Notes: generated from the sequence alone by a model not told the origin. Counted from the stretch's first letter, positions 50,366 to 58,251 are shown. The stretch: 64,000 nucleotides of DNA from a virus (IMGVR_UViG_3300048904_000202:1-64000); one strand, 5' to 3'. Made by a program: numbers and translations.

Positions 50366-50893
50366 ATGGTCAAGAAGGTTATTCTCGCTGCCACCGTGGC
50401 CGGCCTCGCGCTGACTGCTTCGGCCTGTAACCGGGCTCCCGCCTATGGTTACTACAACGACGGCTACTATGCCGGCGCAAACACGCAGGTCTGCACCGAT
50501 CGCGCCGGCCGCCGCGTCCCCGATATCAACTGCCAGCAGGCCTATTACGGCGGCGGCTACAATCCCTACCTCTGGTATTATGTCGGCGGCGGTTACCCCG
50601 TTCCCTATTACGGGACCGTGGTCCACGGCGGTACTTGGTCGCGTCCGTCGAACTTCCGCAGTTATGTCCGCGCACCGGCTCAAGCCAACGTGACCCGCTC
50701 GGTCGCCGTTTCGCGCGGCGGCCTCGGCTCGACCAGCCGCAGCTTCGCGCAGACCTATTCATCGCCGTCGCGCTCGTATTCGTCGAGCAGCTATTCGTCG
50801 CCGTCCCGATCCTACTCGTCGAGCAGCTATAGCTCGTCGCGTTCGTCGTTCAGCGGGGGCGGGCGCTCGTTCGGCGGGAGCGTCAGTTCGTGA
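50366..50893 (+). CDS. Ser/Tyr-rich lipoprotein, YgiB/DUF1190-like position
   Basis: 175 residues. Signal peptide with lipobox ASAC at Cys 21. Then a Gly/Tyr-rich domain (GYYNDGYYAGANTQVC) and a C-terminal tail of Ser-Tyr repeats (SYSSSSYSSPSRSYSSSS). It is GTGA-coupled to a YgiC-like ATP-grasp gene, as YgiB is in bacterial ygiBC operons. The sequence match to DUF1190 is weak; the pairing is the main argument. Confidence 0.6.
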   Translation: MVKKVILAATVAGLALTASACNRAPAYGYYNDGYYAGANTQVCTDRAGRRVPDINCQQAYYGGGYNPYLWYYVGGGYPVPYYGTVVHGGTWSRPSNFRSYVRAPAQANVTRSVAVSRGGLGSTSRSFAQTYSSPSRSYSSSSYSSPSRSYSSSSYSSSRSSFSGGGRSFGGSVSS

Positions 50894-52041
50894 AGCGCAT
50901 CCAGACCACCCCGCGTACTGACTGGCAGGCCCGTATTCGTGATGCGGGGATGGTCTGGGCAGGCGCTGACACCGGCGGCTGGAATGAGTCCGCCTATTAC
51001 TCCTTCACCAATGAGGACATCGAGCGGATCGGCGAAGCCACCGCCGACCTCTATCGGCTGTTCATCCATTGCGGCGACGCAATGCTGGACTACCGCGACT
51101 TCTACTGGCTGCGTCAGATGGGGATGCCCGAGTGGCTGTTCCCCTATCTCAAGGCGGCGTGGGACGCGGAACCACCGGCTCTCAATTTCGGTCGCTTCGA
51201 TCTCGGGTTCGACGGTCGCAATGACCCGAAGCTGTTCGAGTTCAACTGCGACACGCCCGGCAGCCTGATCGAGGCATCGTTGGCGCAAGCGATCTGGCGC
51301 GAGGACCTGTTCCCGCGCGGTGACCAGTTCAACGGTATCAACCGGGCGCTCGTGTCGCGCTGGGCCGACCTTCGCACCTCGTTCTACGGTCGCACCTTCC
51401 ACATGACGCACGTCTTCGACGAGGACGGCGAGGACACAGCCATCACCAACTATCTGGCCGAGACCGCTCGCATGGCTGGTCTCGATCCCATGATGGTGGT
51501 GATCGACGACATCGGTCAGGACGAGGAAGGTCGCTTCGTTGACGCCGACGACATCCTCATGGACGTGGTGTACAAGCACTACCCGTGGGAGTGGATCGTC
51601 CGTGAAGAATACGGCCGCGCCATCGTCGAGCAGTCCTCGGACCCGATGCTATGGATCGAGCCGATCTGGAAGATGCTCTGGTCGAACAAGGGAATCCTCG
51701 TCGTCGCCAAGGCGCTGGAGCCCGAGAACCCTTACCTGCTTAACGCCAGCTTCGGGGATACCGGCGCGAAGGACTTCGTGAAGAAGCCCATCTTCTCGCG
51801 ACGTGGTGAGAACATCGAGATCGTAGATCAGCGCCAGACCAGCGCGCGGTCCACCGGCGGCTACGGTGCCGAGGGCTTCGTCTATCAGGAGAAGTTCGAT
51901 CTCCCCGAGATGGCTCCCGGCATCTTCCCGGTGATCGACTCGTGGATCGTCGGCGGCGTCGCAGTCGGCATGGGTGTCCGCGAAGGCGGCCTCATCACAG
52001 ACAGTTCGGCGGCTTTCGTCCCTCACATTATCGAGGGGTGA
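50890..52041 (+). CDS. Glutathionylspermidine synthase-like ATP-grasp enzyme (YgiC-like)
   Basis: 383 residues, GTG start. The pre-ATP-grasp fold and ATP site are suggested by FGRFDLGFDGRNDPKLFEFN (the family's FD-f-...-kl-E-N segment), DTPGSLIEASLAQ, SNKGILVVAKAL and KPIFSRRGENIEI. The family forms amide bonds between a peptide and an amine, but YgiC itself has no proven substrate. It lies between the lipoprotein and, further on, a potassium channel. Confidence 0.85.
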   Translation: MKRIQTTPRTDWQARIRDAGMVWAGADTGGWNESAYYSFTNEDIERIGEATADLYRLFIHCGDAMLDYRDFYWLRQMGMPEWLFPYLKAAWDAEPPALNFGRFDLGFDGRNDPKLFEFNCDTPGSLIEASLAQAIWREDLFPRGDQFNGINRALVSRWADLRTSFYGRTFHMTHVFDEDGEDTAITNYLAETARMAGLDPMMVVIDDIGQDEEGRFVDADDILMDVVYKHYPWEWIVREEYGRAIVEQSSDPMLWIEPIWKMLWSNKGILVVAKALEPENPYLLNASFGDTGAKDFVKKPIFSRRGENIEIVDQRQTSARSTGGYGAEGFVYQEKFDLPEMAPGIFPVIDSWIVGGVAVGMGVREGGLITDSSAAFVPHIIEG

Positions 52042-52042
52042 G

Positions 52043-52324
52043 ATGAGCTACGACGGCAGTGTGAAGTGGCAGCATGTCGAGGCTGCTCTGGCCCGTGATG
52101 GCTTCGCGCTGACGTTCGCCTGCACCTACGGCGAGTCTCTCCCCGCCGACCTTGAGTACACCGGCCGGGAAACCGGCTGGGAACTTCGCCGGAAGCTGAA
52201 ATCCTACTGTGCCTCACATGGGATCACCAACTTCCAGATCATTCGCAACACGAGCTACCACCGCGATCTGCACGGCAACGCCGTCTACGAGTTGTGGACT
52301 CGCCCTAACCAGATTGAGGGCTGA
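52043..52324 (+). CDS. Hypothetical protein
   Basis: 93 residues with a ribosome site GAGGGG. Alpha/beta (FALTFACTYGESLPADLEYT). Not recognised. Confidence 0.65.
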   Translation: MSYDGSVKWQHVEAALARDGFALTFACTYGESLPADLEYTGRETGWELRRKLKSYCASHGITNFQIIRNTSYHRDLHGNAVYELWTRPNQIEG

Positions 52325-52325
52325 C

Positions 52326-52547
52326 ATGGACGCGACACAATTCTGCTACTGGCTACAGGGCCTTTTCGAACTCGGCGAGCCGACGACGCTCGACGAAGTT
52401 CAGGTCGATCTCATCAAGCGACATCTCGCGATGGCTTTCGAGCATGACATCGACCGTCGCCCGCCAGTCGAAGAGCAGAAGGTCCTCAACAACATCCATG
52501 CTGGAACAACGCCCGCGTTTCAGCGGCCAAAAGGGATGAGGTGCTGA
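52326..52547 (+). CDS. Hypothetical protein
   Basis: 73 residues, helical (FCYWLQGLFELGEPTTLDEV, VDLIKRHLAMAFEHDI). This resembles a small accessory domain found in many phage genomes; no known role. Confidence 0.65.
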   Translation: MDATQFCYWLQGLFELGEPTTLDEVQVDLIKRHLAMAFEHDIDRRPPVEEQKVLNNIHAGTTPAFQRPKGMRC

Positions 52548-52548
52548 C

Positions 52549-52779
52549 ATGGATACCGATCCCGCCACAATCGCGTCGAAGCTCAACCGTGGACAGAAGT
52601 CCACCATCCGCTGCCTCGACGATACCCCGTCCGTTCTCGGCTGCGCCGAACCAACGGCTTTACGGCTTTCGCGCGCCACAACTCGCCGGCCGGCGCTGAC
52701 CTATTACACGCAAGGCGCTTCGTGGAAGATGTTCGCCCTCACGCCGATCGGACTCGAAGTTCAGGAGCATTGTTCGTGA
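52549..52779 (+). CDS. Hypothetical protein
   Basis: 76 residues; a winged-helix-like profile (LNRGQKSTIRCLDD, then FALTPIGLEVQEHC) of a small phage family with possible DNA-binding function. Confidence 0.6.
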   Translation: MDTDPATIASKLNRGQKSTIRCLDDTPSVLGCAEPTALRLSRATTRRPALTYYTQGASWKMFALTPIGLEVQEHCS

Positions 52780-53300
52780 CCAGTCCCGCCATGCACTACG
52801 CCATCACGGCCCACGCCATCACGGCCCACGCCATCACGGCCCACGCCGGCCAAACCTATGGCGACAATGCGGTTCCCTACACGGAACATCTCTTCGCGGT
52901 CCGACAGGTGCTGCGGGACTTCGGGTATTTCGGCGACTATGAAGATGCCGGCGTCCTCCATGACGTGATCGAGGACACCGCCGAGAGCCGCCGCACCGTG
53001 GCCGTCAAGTTCGGAGATCGGGTCGCCACCATGGCGTGGGTCTGCACCGGCGTTGGCCCGAACCGCGTCGTTCGCAACTGGTCCATCTACGCCAAGATGA
53101 GCATGTTTCCCGAGGCCGCGCCGGTGAAGGTCGCCGATCGGATCGCGAATGTCGAGCAGGCCACACCCGGATCGAAACACGCCAAGATGTATCTCGCCGA
53201 AGCGGGTGAGTTCCACGAACACGTCGCGCGGCTCGTGCCTCCACTGATGCAGGCCCGTCTCCTGCGGGCCTACGACGCCGCAGCACAGGTGCCGGCATGA
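52776..53300 (+). CDS. HD-domain hydrolase (SpoT/MESH1-like)
   Basis: 174 residues from a GTG overlapping the previous stop; an ATG 15 bases later is an alternative. HD motif VLHDVIEDTAE, the preceding YTEHLFAVRQVL (first His) and KVADRIANVEQ (last Asp) match RelA/SpoT hydrolase-type HD proteins. It could degrade (p)ppGpp or another nucleotide alarmone. The N-terminus has three tandem AITAH units coded by identical 15-bp repeats (52799-52846). Confidence 0.75.
   Translation: MTSPAMHYAITAHAITAHAITAHAGQTYGDNAVPYTEHLFAVRQVLRDFGYFGDYEDAGVLHDVIEDTAESRRTVAVKFGDRVATMAWVCTGVGPNRVVRNWSIYAKMSMFPEAAPVKVADRIANVEQATPGSKHAKMYLAEAGEFHEHVARLVPPLMQARLLRAYDAAAQVPA
52799..52846 (+). repeat. Three tandem 15-bp repeats
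   Basis: Three consecutive copies of GCCATCACGGCCCAC encode AITAH three times near the start of the HD-domain gene. Copy number could vary without breaking the frame. Confidence 0.85.
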
Positions 53301-53416
53301 CCCTCGGTGGCTTCCTCCTCATGCTGGTGATCGTGTTCGTCATCGTCCTGTTCGTCGCGATCGTATGCGGCGTGGACCTGTCGGACATCTTCTTCTTCCT
53401 GCCGGACGGTAACTGA
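53297..53416 (+). CDS. Tiny membrane protein
   Basis: 39 residues, overlapping both neighbours; one long helix (FLLMLVIVFVIVLFVAIV) with an acidic C-terminus. It lies directly upstream of the channel-associated membrane gene. Confidence 0.6.
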   Translation: MTLGGFLLMLVIVFVIVLFVAIVCGVDLSDIFFFLPDGN

Positions 53417-53616
53417 TGACCGCGCGCCAGTTCGTCTTCCTACTCCAGTGGGGTTGGTTGATGTTGCTCGCTGGTCTCTTCTCGCTTCTCTGCATGCCGA
53501 TGTTCGCCATGCACGCGTGGATGGAGCGCAAGCCTCATCCGTGGCGCTGGGCGTGGGGTGTGGTGTCGAGCGGCGGCTTTCGGGATTTCGCGAAGGATTG
53601 GAGAAAGTACGGATGA
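53416..53616 (+). CDS. Small membrane protein before the channel gene
   Basis: 66 residues; one N-terminal membrane helix (FVFLLQWGWLMLLAGLFSLL) and a Trp/Arg-rich cytosolic tail (HPWRWAWGVVSSGGFRDFAK). ATGA-coupled to the channel gene, so possibly an accessory subunit (inference). Confidence 0.6.
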   Translation: MTARQFVFLLQWGWLMLLAGLFSLLCMPMFAMHAWMERKPHPWRWAWGVVSSGGFRDFAKDWRKYG

Positions 53617-54125
53617 ACAAGCTCCAAGCCGCGACCGACACCGTCAAGGAACTGCTCTGCTGGTACGTCATCCTGCTGTTCGCAGCAGCCGGCGTCTACA
53701 TGTTCGCGGAACACACATCACTCGACGACGCGCTCTATTGGGCAGCGACCACCGCGACCTCGACCGGGTATGGTGACCTGTCGCCGAAGACGATCGCCGG
53801 CCGGATTGATGCCGTGCTGCTCATGCACATCTCGATCTTCGTCATCGCGCCCATGATGATCGTCCGCCTCATCGACAGGATGCGCGTCGATCCGAACGTC
53901 TTCACGGACGAGGAGCAGAAGGAGGTGCTGGAACACCTGCGAGCGATCCGGGACAAGGTCGGTGAGCCGGATTACGGCAAGTCGCCCCGTCTAGCTCAGA
54001 CGCTCAGGCAGCTTCGCAACACCTATTACCACATGCTGCGAGCGCCTGATTTCTGCACGAAGGCTGCTGCGGCCTCCATCAAGATGGCGATCGACCAGCT
54101 TGAGAAAGTGGCGAAGGAACAGTGA
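53613..54125 (+). CDS. Potassium channel (two-TM, TxGYGD filter)
   Basis: 170 residues with ATGA overlap. Order: TM1 (LLCWYVILLFAAAGVYMF), pore helix (DDALYWAATTATS), selectivity filter STGYGDLSP, TM2 (AVLLMHISIFVIAPMMIV), then a 90-residue helical cytosolic tail without an obvious RCK/TrkA-N domain. The filter and two-TM layout are those of KcsA/MthK-type channels. It should conduct K+ as a tetramer and could depolarise the host membrane or regulate ion balance during infection. Confidence 0.88.
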   Translation: MNKLQAATDTVKELLCWYVILLFAAAGVYMFAEHTSLDDALYWAATTATSTGYGDLSPKTIAGRIDAVLLMHISIFVIAPMMIVRLIDRMRVDPNVFTDEEQKEVLEHLRAIRDKVGEPDYGKSPRLAQTLRQLRNTYYHMLRAPDFCTKAAAASIKMAIDQLEKVAKEQ

Positions 54126-54289
54126 TGGACGACATCGACGTGGATCAGTTCGTGGCCGAAGAGATCGAGAGCCTCCGCCGCTTCGCTGCGATGTGGAAAT
54201 CCGAATCGGCGAACGACCCGGAAATCTGGCCGGCGAACATGCGGCGCGGCGAATGGGATGAGCAGTTCCGCTCGTACGAGGGCGCGTGA
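54125..54289 (+). CDS. Small acidic hypothetical protein
   Basis: 54 residues, coupled to the channel stop and the next ATG. Helical and acidic (DQFVAEEIESLRRFAAMW). Function unknown. Confidence 0.6.
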   Translation: MDDIDVDQFVAEEIESLRRFAAMWKSESANDPEIWPANMRRGEWDEQFRSYEGA

Positions 54290-54597
54290 TGACGGACCCT
54301 ATCGGCAACTGCGAATGCGGCGCACCGCTGGCTGAGACCGGTCCGCCGATCTGGGAAACCTACTGCACGGACGAGAAGTGCAAGGTCGCTTGGAACAAAC
54401 TGGTCAAGGCTATCCGCGAGGCGCCGTTGCCGCCGCTTACCGGACGATATGCCGCCGAGATCAAGCAGATCGCTGCCGAGCTTCGCCATACCTACGACCA
54501 TCTGGTGAATGGCACCACCAGTGATCCCGCCGAATTGGCGAGAGGCCTGCTCGGCCCACAGATCGTGCGGCTTGAGAAGCTGACAGGAGGGAAGTGA
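54289..54597 (+). CDS. Hypothetical protein with N-terminal Cys cluster
   Basis: 102 residues. CECGAPL ... CTDEKCKVAW suggests a zinc site, followed by a helical region (YAAEIKQIAAELRHTYDHLV). Not recognised. Confidence 0.65.
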   Translation: MTDPIGNCECGAPLAETGPPIWETYCTDEKCKVAWNKLVKAIREAPLPPLTGRYAAEIKQIAAELRHTYDHLVNGTTSDPAELARGLLGPQIVRLEKLTGGK

Positions 54598-55229
54598 TGA
54601 AGAACAACGTCTATTACGAAGCCGTCGCAGGTGAGGTTCTCGCCTTCTGCTTCGACTACCGCGAGCGCCTGATCGCAAAGCGCGACGTGTTTCAGGAGTA
54701 CGCCAAGTCCAAGGGCGCGAAGGGCTGGGTTGGTTCATGGGGTGATTTCTTCGGCCTGCTCTATGAGCGCGATGCCGATCGCCCTAAAGGCCTTGTTGCC
54801 GCCAAGCGCAAGACCAACGACGGCTACACTGTCTGGCGTCCCCATGGGAAGTCGCCCGAGGGTAAGGAACTTCGCCGCGAGTTCGACGACCTTGGTCGAG
54901 AGCCACGTGGTCACGAGTTCTGCAAGCGGTTCAACATCCCGGAGTCCTTGAGCTACCGGAAGTCCGAGGAGTGCTACGGCACCATGGCGCTCAACGCCAT
55001 CTTCCCCGACTCGGCCTTCATCGGCTGGACCGGAGAAGGTGACGATCTTCGCTTCTGGGTCGTGCTACCGGACGTGGATGGTGCCATCGCCGACAAGACT
55101 GCCGAGGGTTACACCTGCGATCCTGCTTCGTGGACTCTGCCGGCCGGGCTAATTCTCTCCAGCCGAGCCCGCTACGATCTCGCCGTGGCGCAGGCCAAGG
55201 TGCGGGAAGAGGAGCTTGAGGCGGCGTGA
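54597..55229 (+). CDS. Hypothetical protein
   Basis: 210 residues with an ATG in a TGATG overlap. Segments WGDFFGLLYERDADRPKGLV and FIGWTGEGDDLRFWVVLPDV. No known domain recognised. Confidence 0.65.
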   Translation: MKNNVYYEAVAGEVLAFCFDYRERLIAKRDVFQEYAKSKGAKGWVGSWGDFFGLLYERDADRPKGLVAAKRKTNDGYTVWRPHGKSPEGKELRREFDDLGREPRGHEFCKRFNIPESLSYRKSEECYGTMALNAIFPDSAFIGWTGEGDDLRFWVVLPDVDGAIADKTAEGYTCDPASWTLPAGLILSSRARYDLAVAQAKVREEELEAA

Positions 55230-55444
55230 TCACCGACGATCAACTGGTGGCGCTGCTCATCGACGCCCACACCACCCGGCACGATCCCGAGTTCGGATCG
55301 AGCTATCACCAGACCGACCGCTTCGATGTCGAGATCGAGAACGGGATCATCAAGGTCGGCACCGGCGGAGGTGACTTCTACGCGGTGACGCTCGATCTCG
55401 AACAGTTCCGTGCCGGCGTCGAAGCCCTGATCCGGAGCGATTGA
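55226..55444 (+). CDS. Hypothetical protein
   Basis: 72 residues; GTG start in a GTGA overlap. Acidic, beta-rich (DRFDVEIENGIIKVGTGGGD). Not recognised. Confidence 0.6.
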   Translation: MITDDQLVALLIDAHTTRHDPEFGSSYHQTDRFDVEIENGIIKVGTGGGDFYAVTLDLEQFRAGVEALIRSD

Positions 55445-55638
55445 TGCTCACCTACCTAGACCGGGCTTTCTGCACCGCCAAGTGTCTCACCCTCGATTGT
55501 CCACGCAACGTGACGCCAGAGGTCGAAGCGGCTGCGGAGAAATGGTGGGGAGGCCCGGATTTCCCGATGAGGCTCATGCCGCTCAATGAGCAGTGTGATG
55601 GCTACCAGCCAGCGCCGGAGGGCATCTGCAATGCCTAA
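55444..55638 (+). CDS. Cys-containing small protein
   Basis: 64 residues; Cys at CTAKCLTLDC and at EQCDGY and GIC suggest a metal site. TGATG-coupled. Not recognised. Confidence 0.6.
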   Translation: MLTYLDRAFCTAKCLTLDCPRNVTPEVEAAAEKWWGGPDFPMRLMPLNEQCDGYQPAPEGICNA

Positions 55639-56002
55639 GGCCGGACGATTGCAGTGCAAGGACATCCCGGATCAGCCGATCCTCCAGTTCCTACACGACC
55701 AGCCGGTAGTTGGCACCAGCGTCAGCAAGGACGGGTTACCGTTCAGGCGTTGGACCAACTGGTTCTGGGACCCGAAAGGATCATATGAGCCAAATCCTGA
55801 ATACGAATACTTGCCTGACAACTCCGTTGCTCGTGCAATGCCGGAAGGCGTCTGTGACAAGCTGCGGATCGCCAAGATGGCGATGATGATCCGGCGCGGC
55901 ATTGTGGATGGATGTCCGTGCGGGTGCCGAGGCGACTTTGTGATCACCAAGAAGGGCGAGGACCTGCTTGCCAAAATGAAAGAGGCCGAATGCCAGACGT
56001 AA
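55631..56002 (+). CDS. Hypothetical protein
   Basis: 123 residues; GGAGG nine bases before the ATG. Middle WTNWFWDPKGSYEPNPEYEY and C-terminal CPCGCRGDF. A Cys-pair structural site is possible. Confidence 0.65.
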   Translation: MPKAGRLQCKDIPDQPILQFLHDQPVVGTSVSKDGLPFRRWTNWFWDPKGSYEPNPEYEYLPDNSVARAMPEGVCDKLRIAKMAMMIRRGIVDGCPCGCRGDFVITKKGEDLLAKMKEAECQT

Positions 56003-56526
56003 CGTTCACAGATGACGTGCAGGTGGTGGGCCTCCCGTTCAAACCCGGTGATTGGGCCGTCGATCCGTGCGGCGAACGTGTAGCGAAGGTCGTTCGCGTC
56101 TACCGGTGCGGCGAAGATGTGCTGCTCGATCTCTCGATCTACAGCCATAAGGGCGAACGCCTCGGCCGGACCTCTCCGGCGATGGGTGGTCCAACGAAGA
56201 CCGAGCCCGCGTGTGATGCAAAGAATTGGGAGAGGATCGCCGAGCCTGACTTTCCGATCACCATAAAGTGGGTGCCCAGCAGCGACGGTAAGGTGTCGGC
56301 GCGATATTGGGCAGGGGATCGTCTGCCGCCAGCCAACTACGTCCCTCGGCCGAAGAAACCGAAGGCGAAGCCGGCGACGCGTCGCTCCGATTTCCCAGCG
56401 ACGCTGGACAAGGAAGAGTACCAGCATCTGGTGGAGCTTTTCGCCGGTGCCAACGATCCGATCGCCATCTCGATCGTGACCAAGGCGCAGGGGATGCTCG
56501 ACTGGTACACGAAGATCGGACTCTAG
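55990..56526 (+). CDS. Hypothetical protein
   Basis: 178 residues overlapping the previous gene by 13 bases. Beta-rich N-terminus, Lys/Pro-rich hinge (YVPRPKKPKAKPATRR) and a helical C-terminus (LDKEEYQHLVELFAGANDPI). Not recognised. Confidence 0.65.
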   Translation: MPDVTFTDDVQVVGLPFKPGDWAVDPCGERVAKVVRVYRCGEDVLLDLSIYSHKGERLGRTSPAMGGPTKTEPACDAKNWERIAEPDFPITIKWVPSSDGKVSARYWAGDRLPPANYVPRPKKPKAKPATRRSDFPATLDKEEYQHLVELFAGANDPIAISIVTKAQGMLDWYTKIGL

Positions 56527-56563
56527 CCAGACAAACTTTTTTCGTCCTTATGTCGATTTTGGG

Positions 56564-56592
56564 TTGACCTAGACCATCCGCCTGTGTATAAG
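56564..56592 (+). promoter_or_regulatory. Promoter P2 for tRNA group 2
   Basis: TTGACC, 17-bp spacer, TATAAG; the block CCTGTGTATAAGCC is repeated at P3. It drives the run of tRNAs from Lys to Phe. An 18-codon ORF (56640-56696) follows it but may be accidental. Confidence 0.8.
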
Positions 56593-56732
56593 CCCACCTC
56601 TCGACGCACTTCCGCGTCAACAGGATTATTGAGACCACCATGTTCTTCGGGACCAAACGAGATCGCCGAGAAGGCGAACGAGGTTTTAGCCTCTAACCCG
56701 GTGGTGTGTCCTGCTGCCGGTGTCGTTTTGAC

Positions 56733-56809
56733 GGATCGGTAGCTCAATAGCGTAGAGCGGTGGGTTCTTACCCCGCAGGTTGTGGGTTCGACCCCCACCC
56801 GATCCTCCA
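56733..56809 (+). tRNA. tRNA-Lys (anticodon CTT)
   Basis: Acceptor GGATCGG/CCGATCC, discriminator T (unusual for Lys), CCA encoded. Loop TTCTTAC. Confidence 0.9.
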
Positions 56810-56882
56810 AAACGACATCGGTAAAATTGACACCCCATCGGCGACCCCGGTGGGGTTTTTCGCGTCCGCATTCTCGGCTCAT

Positions 56883-56957
56883 GGATCGGTAACTCAATGG
56901 GCAGAGTGGCGGACTTTTAATCCGAGGGTGTGGGTTCGAGGCCCACCCGATCTACCA
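56883..56957 (+). tRNA. tRNA-Lys (anticodon TTT)
   Basis: Acceptor GGATCGG/CCGATCT, loop CTTTTAA, CCA encoded. Confidence 0.9.
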
Positions 56958-56973
56958 AATTTCACGGGCCTGA

Positions 56974-57046
56974 GCGGTTGTAGTCTCAGCGGTAGAGCGT
57001 CGGCTTGCCAAGTCGAAGGTCGCGGGTTCGATCCCCGCCTGCCGCT
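56974..57046 (+). tRNA. tRNA-Gly (anticodon GCC), CCA not encoded
   Basis: Acceptor GCGGTTG/CTGCCGC; loop TTGCCAA; discriminator T followed by CAA, so CCA must be added by tRNA nucleotidyltransferase. Confidence 0.85.
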
Positions 57047-57162
57047 CAAGCCCGTGATCACAAGTTTCCAGCGGGGTCCGCGCCAGTCCAAGACCTTCAT
57101 GGGAAAGCCGATCGACCATAGGACCAGCGCAGTTGGTCGATCGTGAAATGAGATGTGTTGAT

Positions 57163-57237
57163 GCGGCCGTAGCCAAGCGGTCAAGGCAGGAGGCTTCCAC
57201 CCTCCCAGCGCGGGTTCGATCCCCGCCGGCCGCTCCA
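57163..57237 (+). tRNA. tRNA-Gly (anticodon TCC)
   Basis: Acceptor GCGGCCG/CGGCCGC, loop CTTCCAC, CCA encoded. Confidence 0.92.
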
Positions 57238-57248
57238 TCACCTCTCAC

Positions 57249-57323
57249 GGACACGTAGCTCAGTGGTAGAGTCTCGCACTGTCGATGCGAGTGTCGCGGG
57301 TTCGATCCCCGTCGTGTCCGCCA
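57249..57323 (+). tRNA. tRNA-Asp (anticodon GTC)
   Basis: Acceptor GGACACG/CGTGTCC, discriminator G, loop CTGTCGA, CCA encoded. Confidence 0.92.
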
Positions 57324-57329
57324 CTTCAC

Positions 57330-57405
57330 GGCCCGTTCGTCTAGCTGGACAGGACGACCGCCTCTCACGCGGTAAGCAGGGGTTCGATCCCCCTACGGGC
57401 TACCA
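57330..57405 (+). tRNA. tRNA-Glu (anticodon CTC)
   Basis: Acceptor GGCCCGT/ACGGGCT, loop CTCTCAC, CCA encoded. Confidence 0.9.
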
Positions 57406-57426
57406 GTACCCACATGCTTTCAGCAT

Positions 57427-57500
57427 GGCCCCATAGACTAAGGGTAGGTCGCCAGTTTTTCACGCTGGAAGTCGGAGTTCAATTCTCCGTGGGGCTACCA
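57427..57500 (+). tRNA. tRNA-Glu (anticodon TTC)
   Basis: Acceptor GGCCCCA/TGGGGCT, loop TTTTCAC, CCA encoded. Confidence 0.9.
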
Positions 57501-57542
57501 ATTTGACGGACACCGCGCTGGTCGCGATCCGTCCACGAGTAC

Positions 57543-57618
57543 GCCGCTATAGCTCAACAGGATAGAGCGCGGGATTACGAATCCCAAGGTCGAGGTTCGA
57601 GTCCTCGTAGCGGCTCCA
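57543..57618 (+). tRNA. tRNA-Arg (anticodon ACG)
   Basis: Acceptor GCCGCTA/TAGCGGC, loop TTACGAA; A34 would need host deamination to inosine. CCA encoded. Confidence 0.92.
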
Positions 57619-57626
57619 GCCTCTTC

Positions 57627-57701
57627 GCCGAGGTAGCTCAGTGGTAGAGCGCCGGCTTGAAATCCCGGAAGTCGCAGGTTCAACTCCTGCTCTCGGCACC
57701 A
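57627..57701 (+). tRNA. tRNA-Phe (anticodon GAA)
   Basis: Acceptor GCCGAGG/TCTCGGC, loop TTGAAAT. The 31:39 pair is C-C. CCA encoded. Confidence 0.9.
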
Positions 57702-57741
57702 TCTCCAAATAGGGAAAATAACACTGCGTCAAAAATAGTTG

Positions 57742-57770
57742 TTGACACTACCACTCGACCTGTGTATAAG
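57742..57770 (+). promoter_or_regulatory. Promoter P3 for tRNA group 3
   Basis: TTGACA, 17-bp spacer, TATAAG; the block before the -10 matches P2. A 26-codon ORF begins at 57779, followed by a GGGGAG/CTCCCC hairpin (57859-57884). Confidence 0.8.
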
Positions 57771-57893
57771 CCGCTCCATGTTCACACAGACCCTCTTGAG
57801 CCTAACCGGCACGACGCTTTGGCATTATTGCCAACAGCATCTGAGTTCATCCCTCTAAGGGGAGTGGTCTGACGCCCGCTCCCCTCTCCATAC

Positions 57894-57981
57894 GGAGGGT
57901 TGGCAGAGTGGGTTATTGCGGCGGTCTCGAAAACCGCTGAACCGAAAGGTTCCGTGGGTTCAAATCCCACACCCTCCTCCA
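57894..57981 (+). tRNA. tRNA-Ser (anticodon CGA)
   Basis: Class II tRNA with long variable arm (GAACCGAAAGGTTC region); acceptor GGAGGGT/ACCCTCC, loop CTCGAAA. CCA encoded. Confidence 0.92.
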
Positions 57982-57990
57982 GATTTTCAG

Positions 57991-58030
57991 AGCGTCAGCA
58001 GCCTACGGGCCGCTGGCGCTTTTTCGTTTT
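57991..58030 (+). terminator. Terminator between tRNA-Ser and tRNA-Tyr
   Basis: AGCGTCAGC (57991-57999) pairs with GCTGGCGCT (58012-58020, one G-U) and TTTTTCGTTTT follows. It limits readthrough into the downstream tRNAs. Confidence 0.75.
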
Positions 58031-58120
58031 GGGTCGTCTTCCCCTCGCCGGACTGTAACCCCGGTGCCATCGAACCGAGGGGCTGTGTGGCGGGAGGTTC
58101 GAGTCCTCGACGACCCACCA
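58031..58120 (+). tRNA. tRNA-Tyr-like (anticodon GTA), abnormal D/variable region
   Basis: Acceptor GGGTCGT/ACGACCC, loop CTGTAAC and T loop TTCGAGT identify tRNA-Tyr. Only ten bases separate acceptor and anticodon stem, so a normal D arm is missing. CCCCTCG in that segment is complementary to CGAGGGG in the long variable region. The 31:39 pair is A-C. CCA encoded. Confidence 0.6.
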
Positions 58121-58163
58121 TTCTATTCCAGCAGGAGTACGATCAAGAGTTCACGAGTTGCAC

Positions 58164-58251
58164 GCACTGGTGGCGGAACTGGATATACGCAGCAAGCTCA
58201 GACCTTGCCGCCCTTTGAGGATTGTGGGTTCGAGTCCCACCCGGTGTACCA
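58164..58251 (+). tRNA. tRNA-Leu (anticodon CAG)
   Basis: Class II tRNA; acceptor GCACTGG/CCGGTGT, stem GCAAG/CTTGC, loop CTCAGAC. CCA encoded. Confidence 0.9.

Noticed and set aside
52799-52846. CRISPR-like array
   Set aside because: The three 15-bp copies are contiguous, without spacers, and in frame within a coding region.
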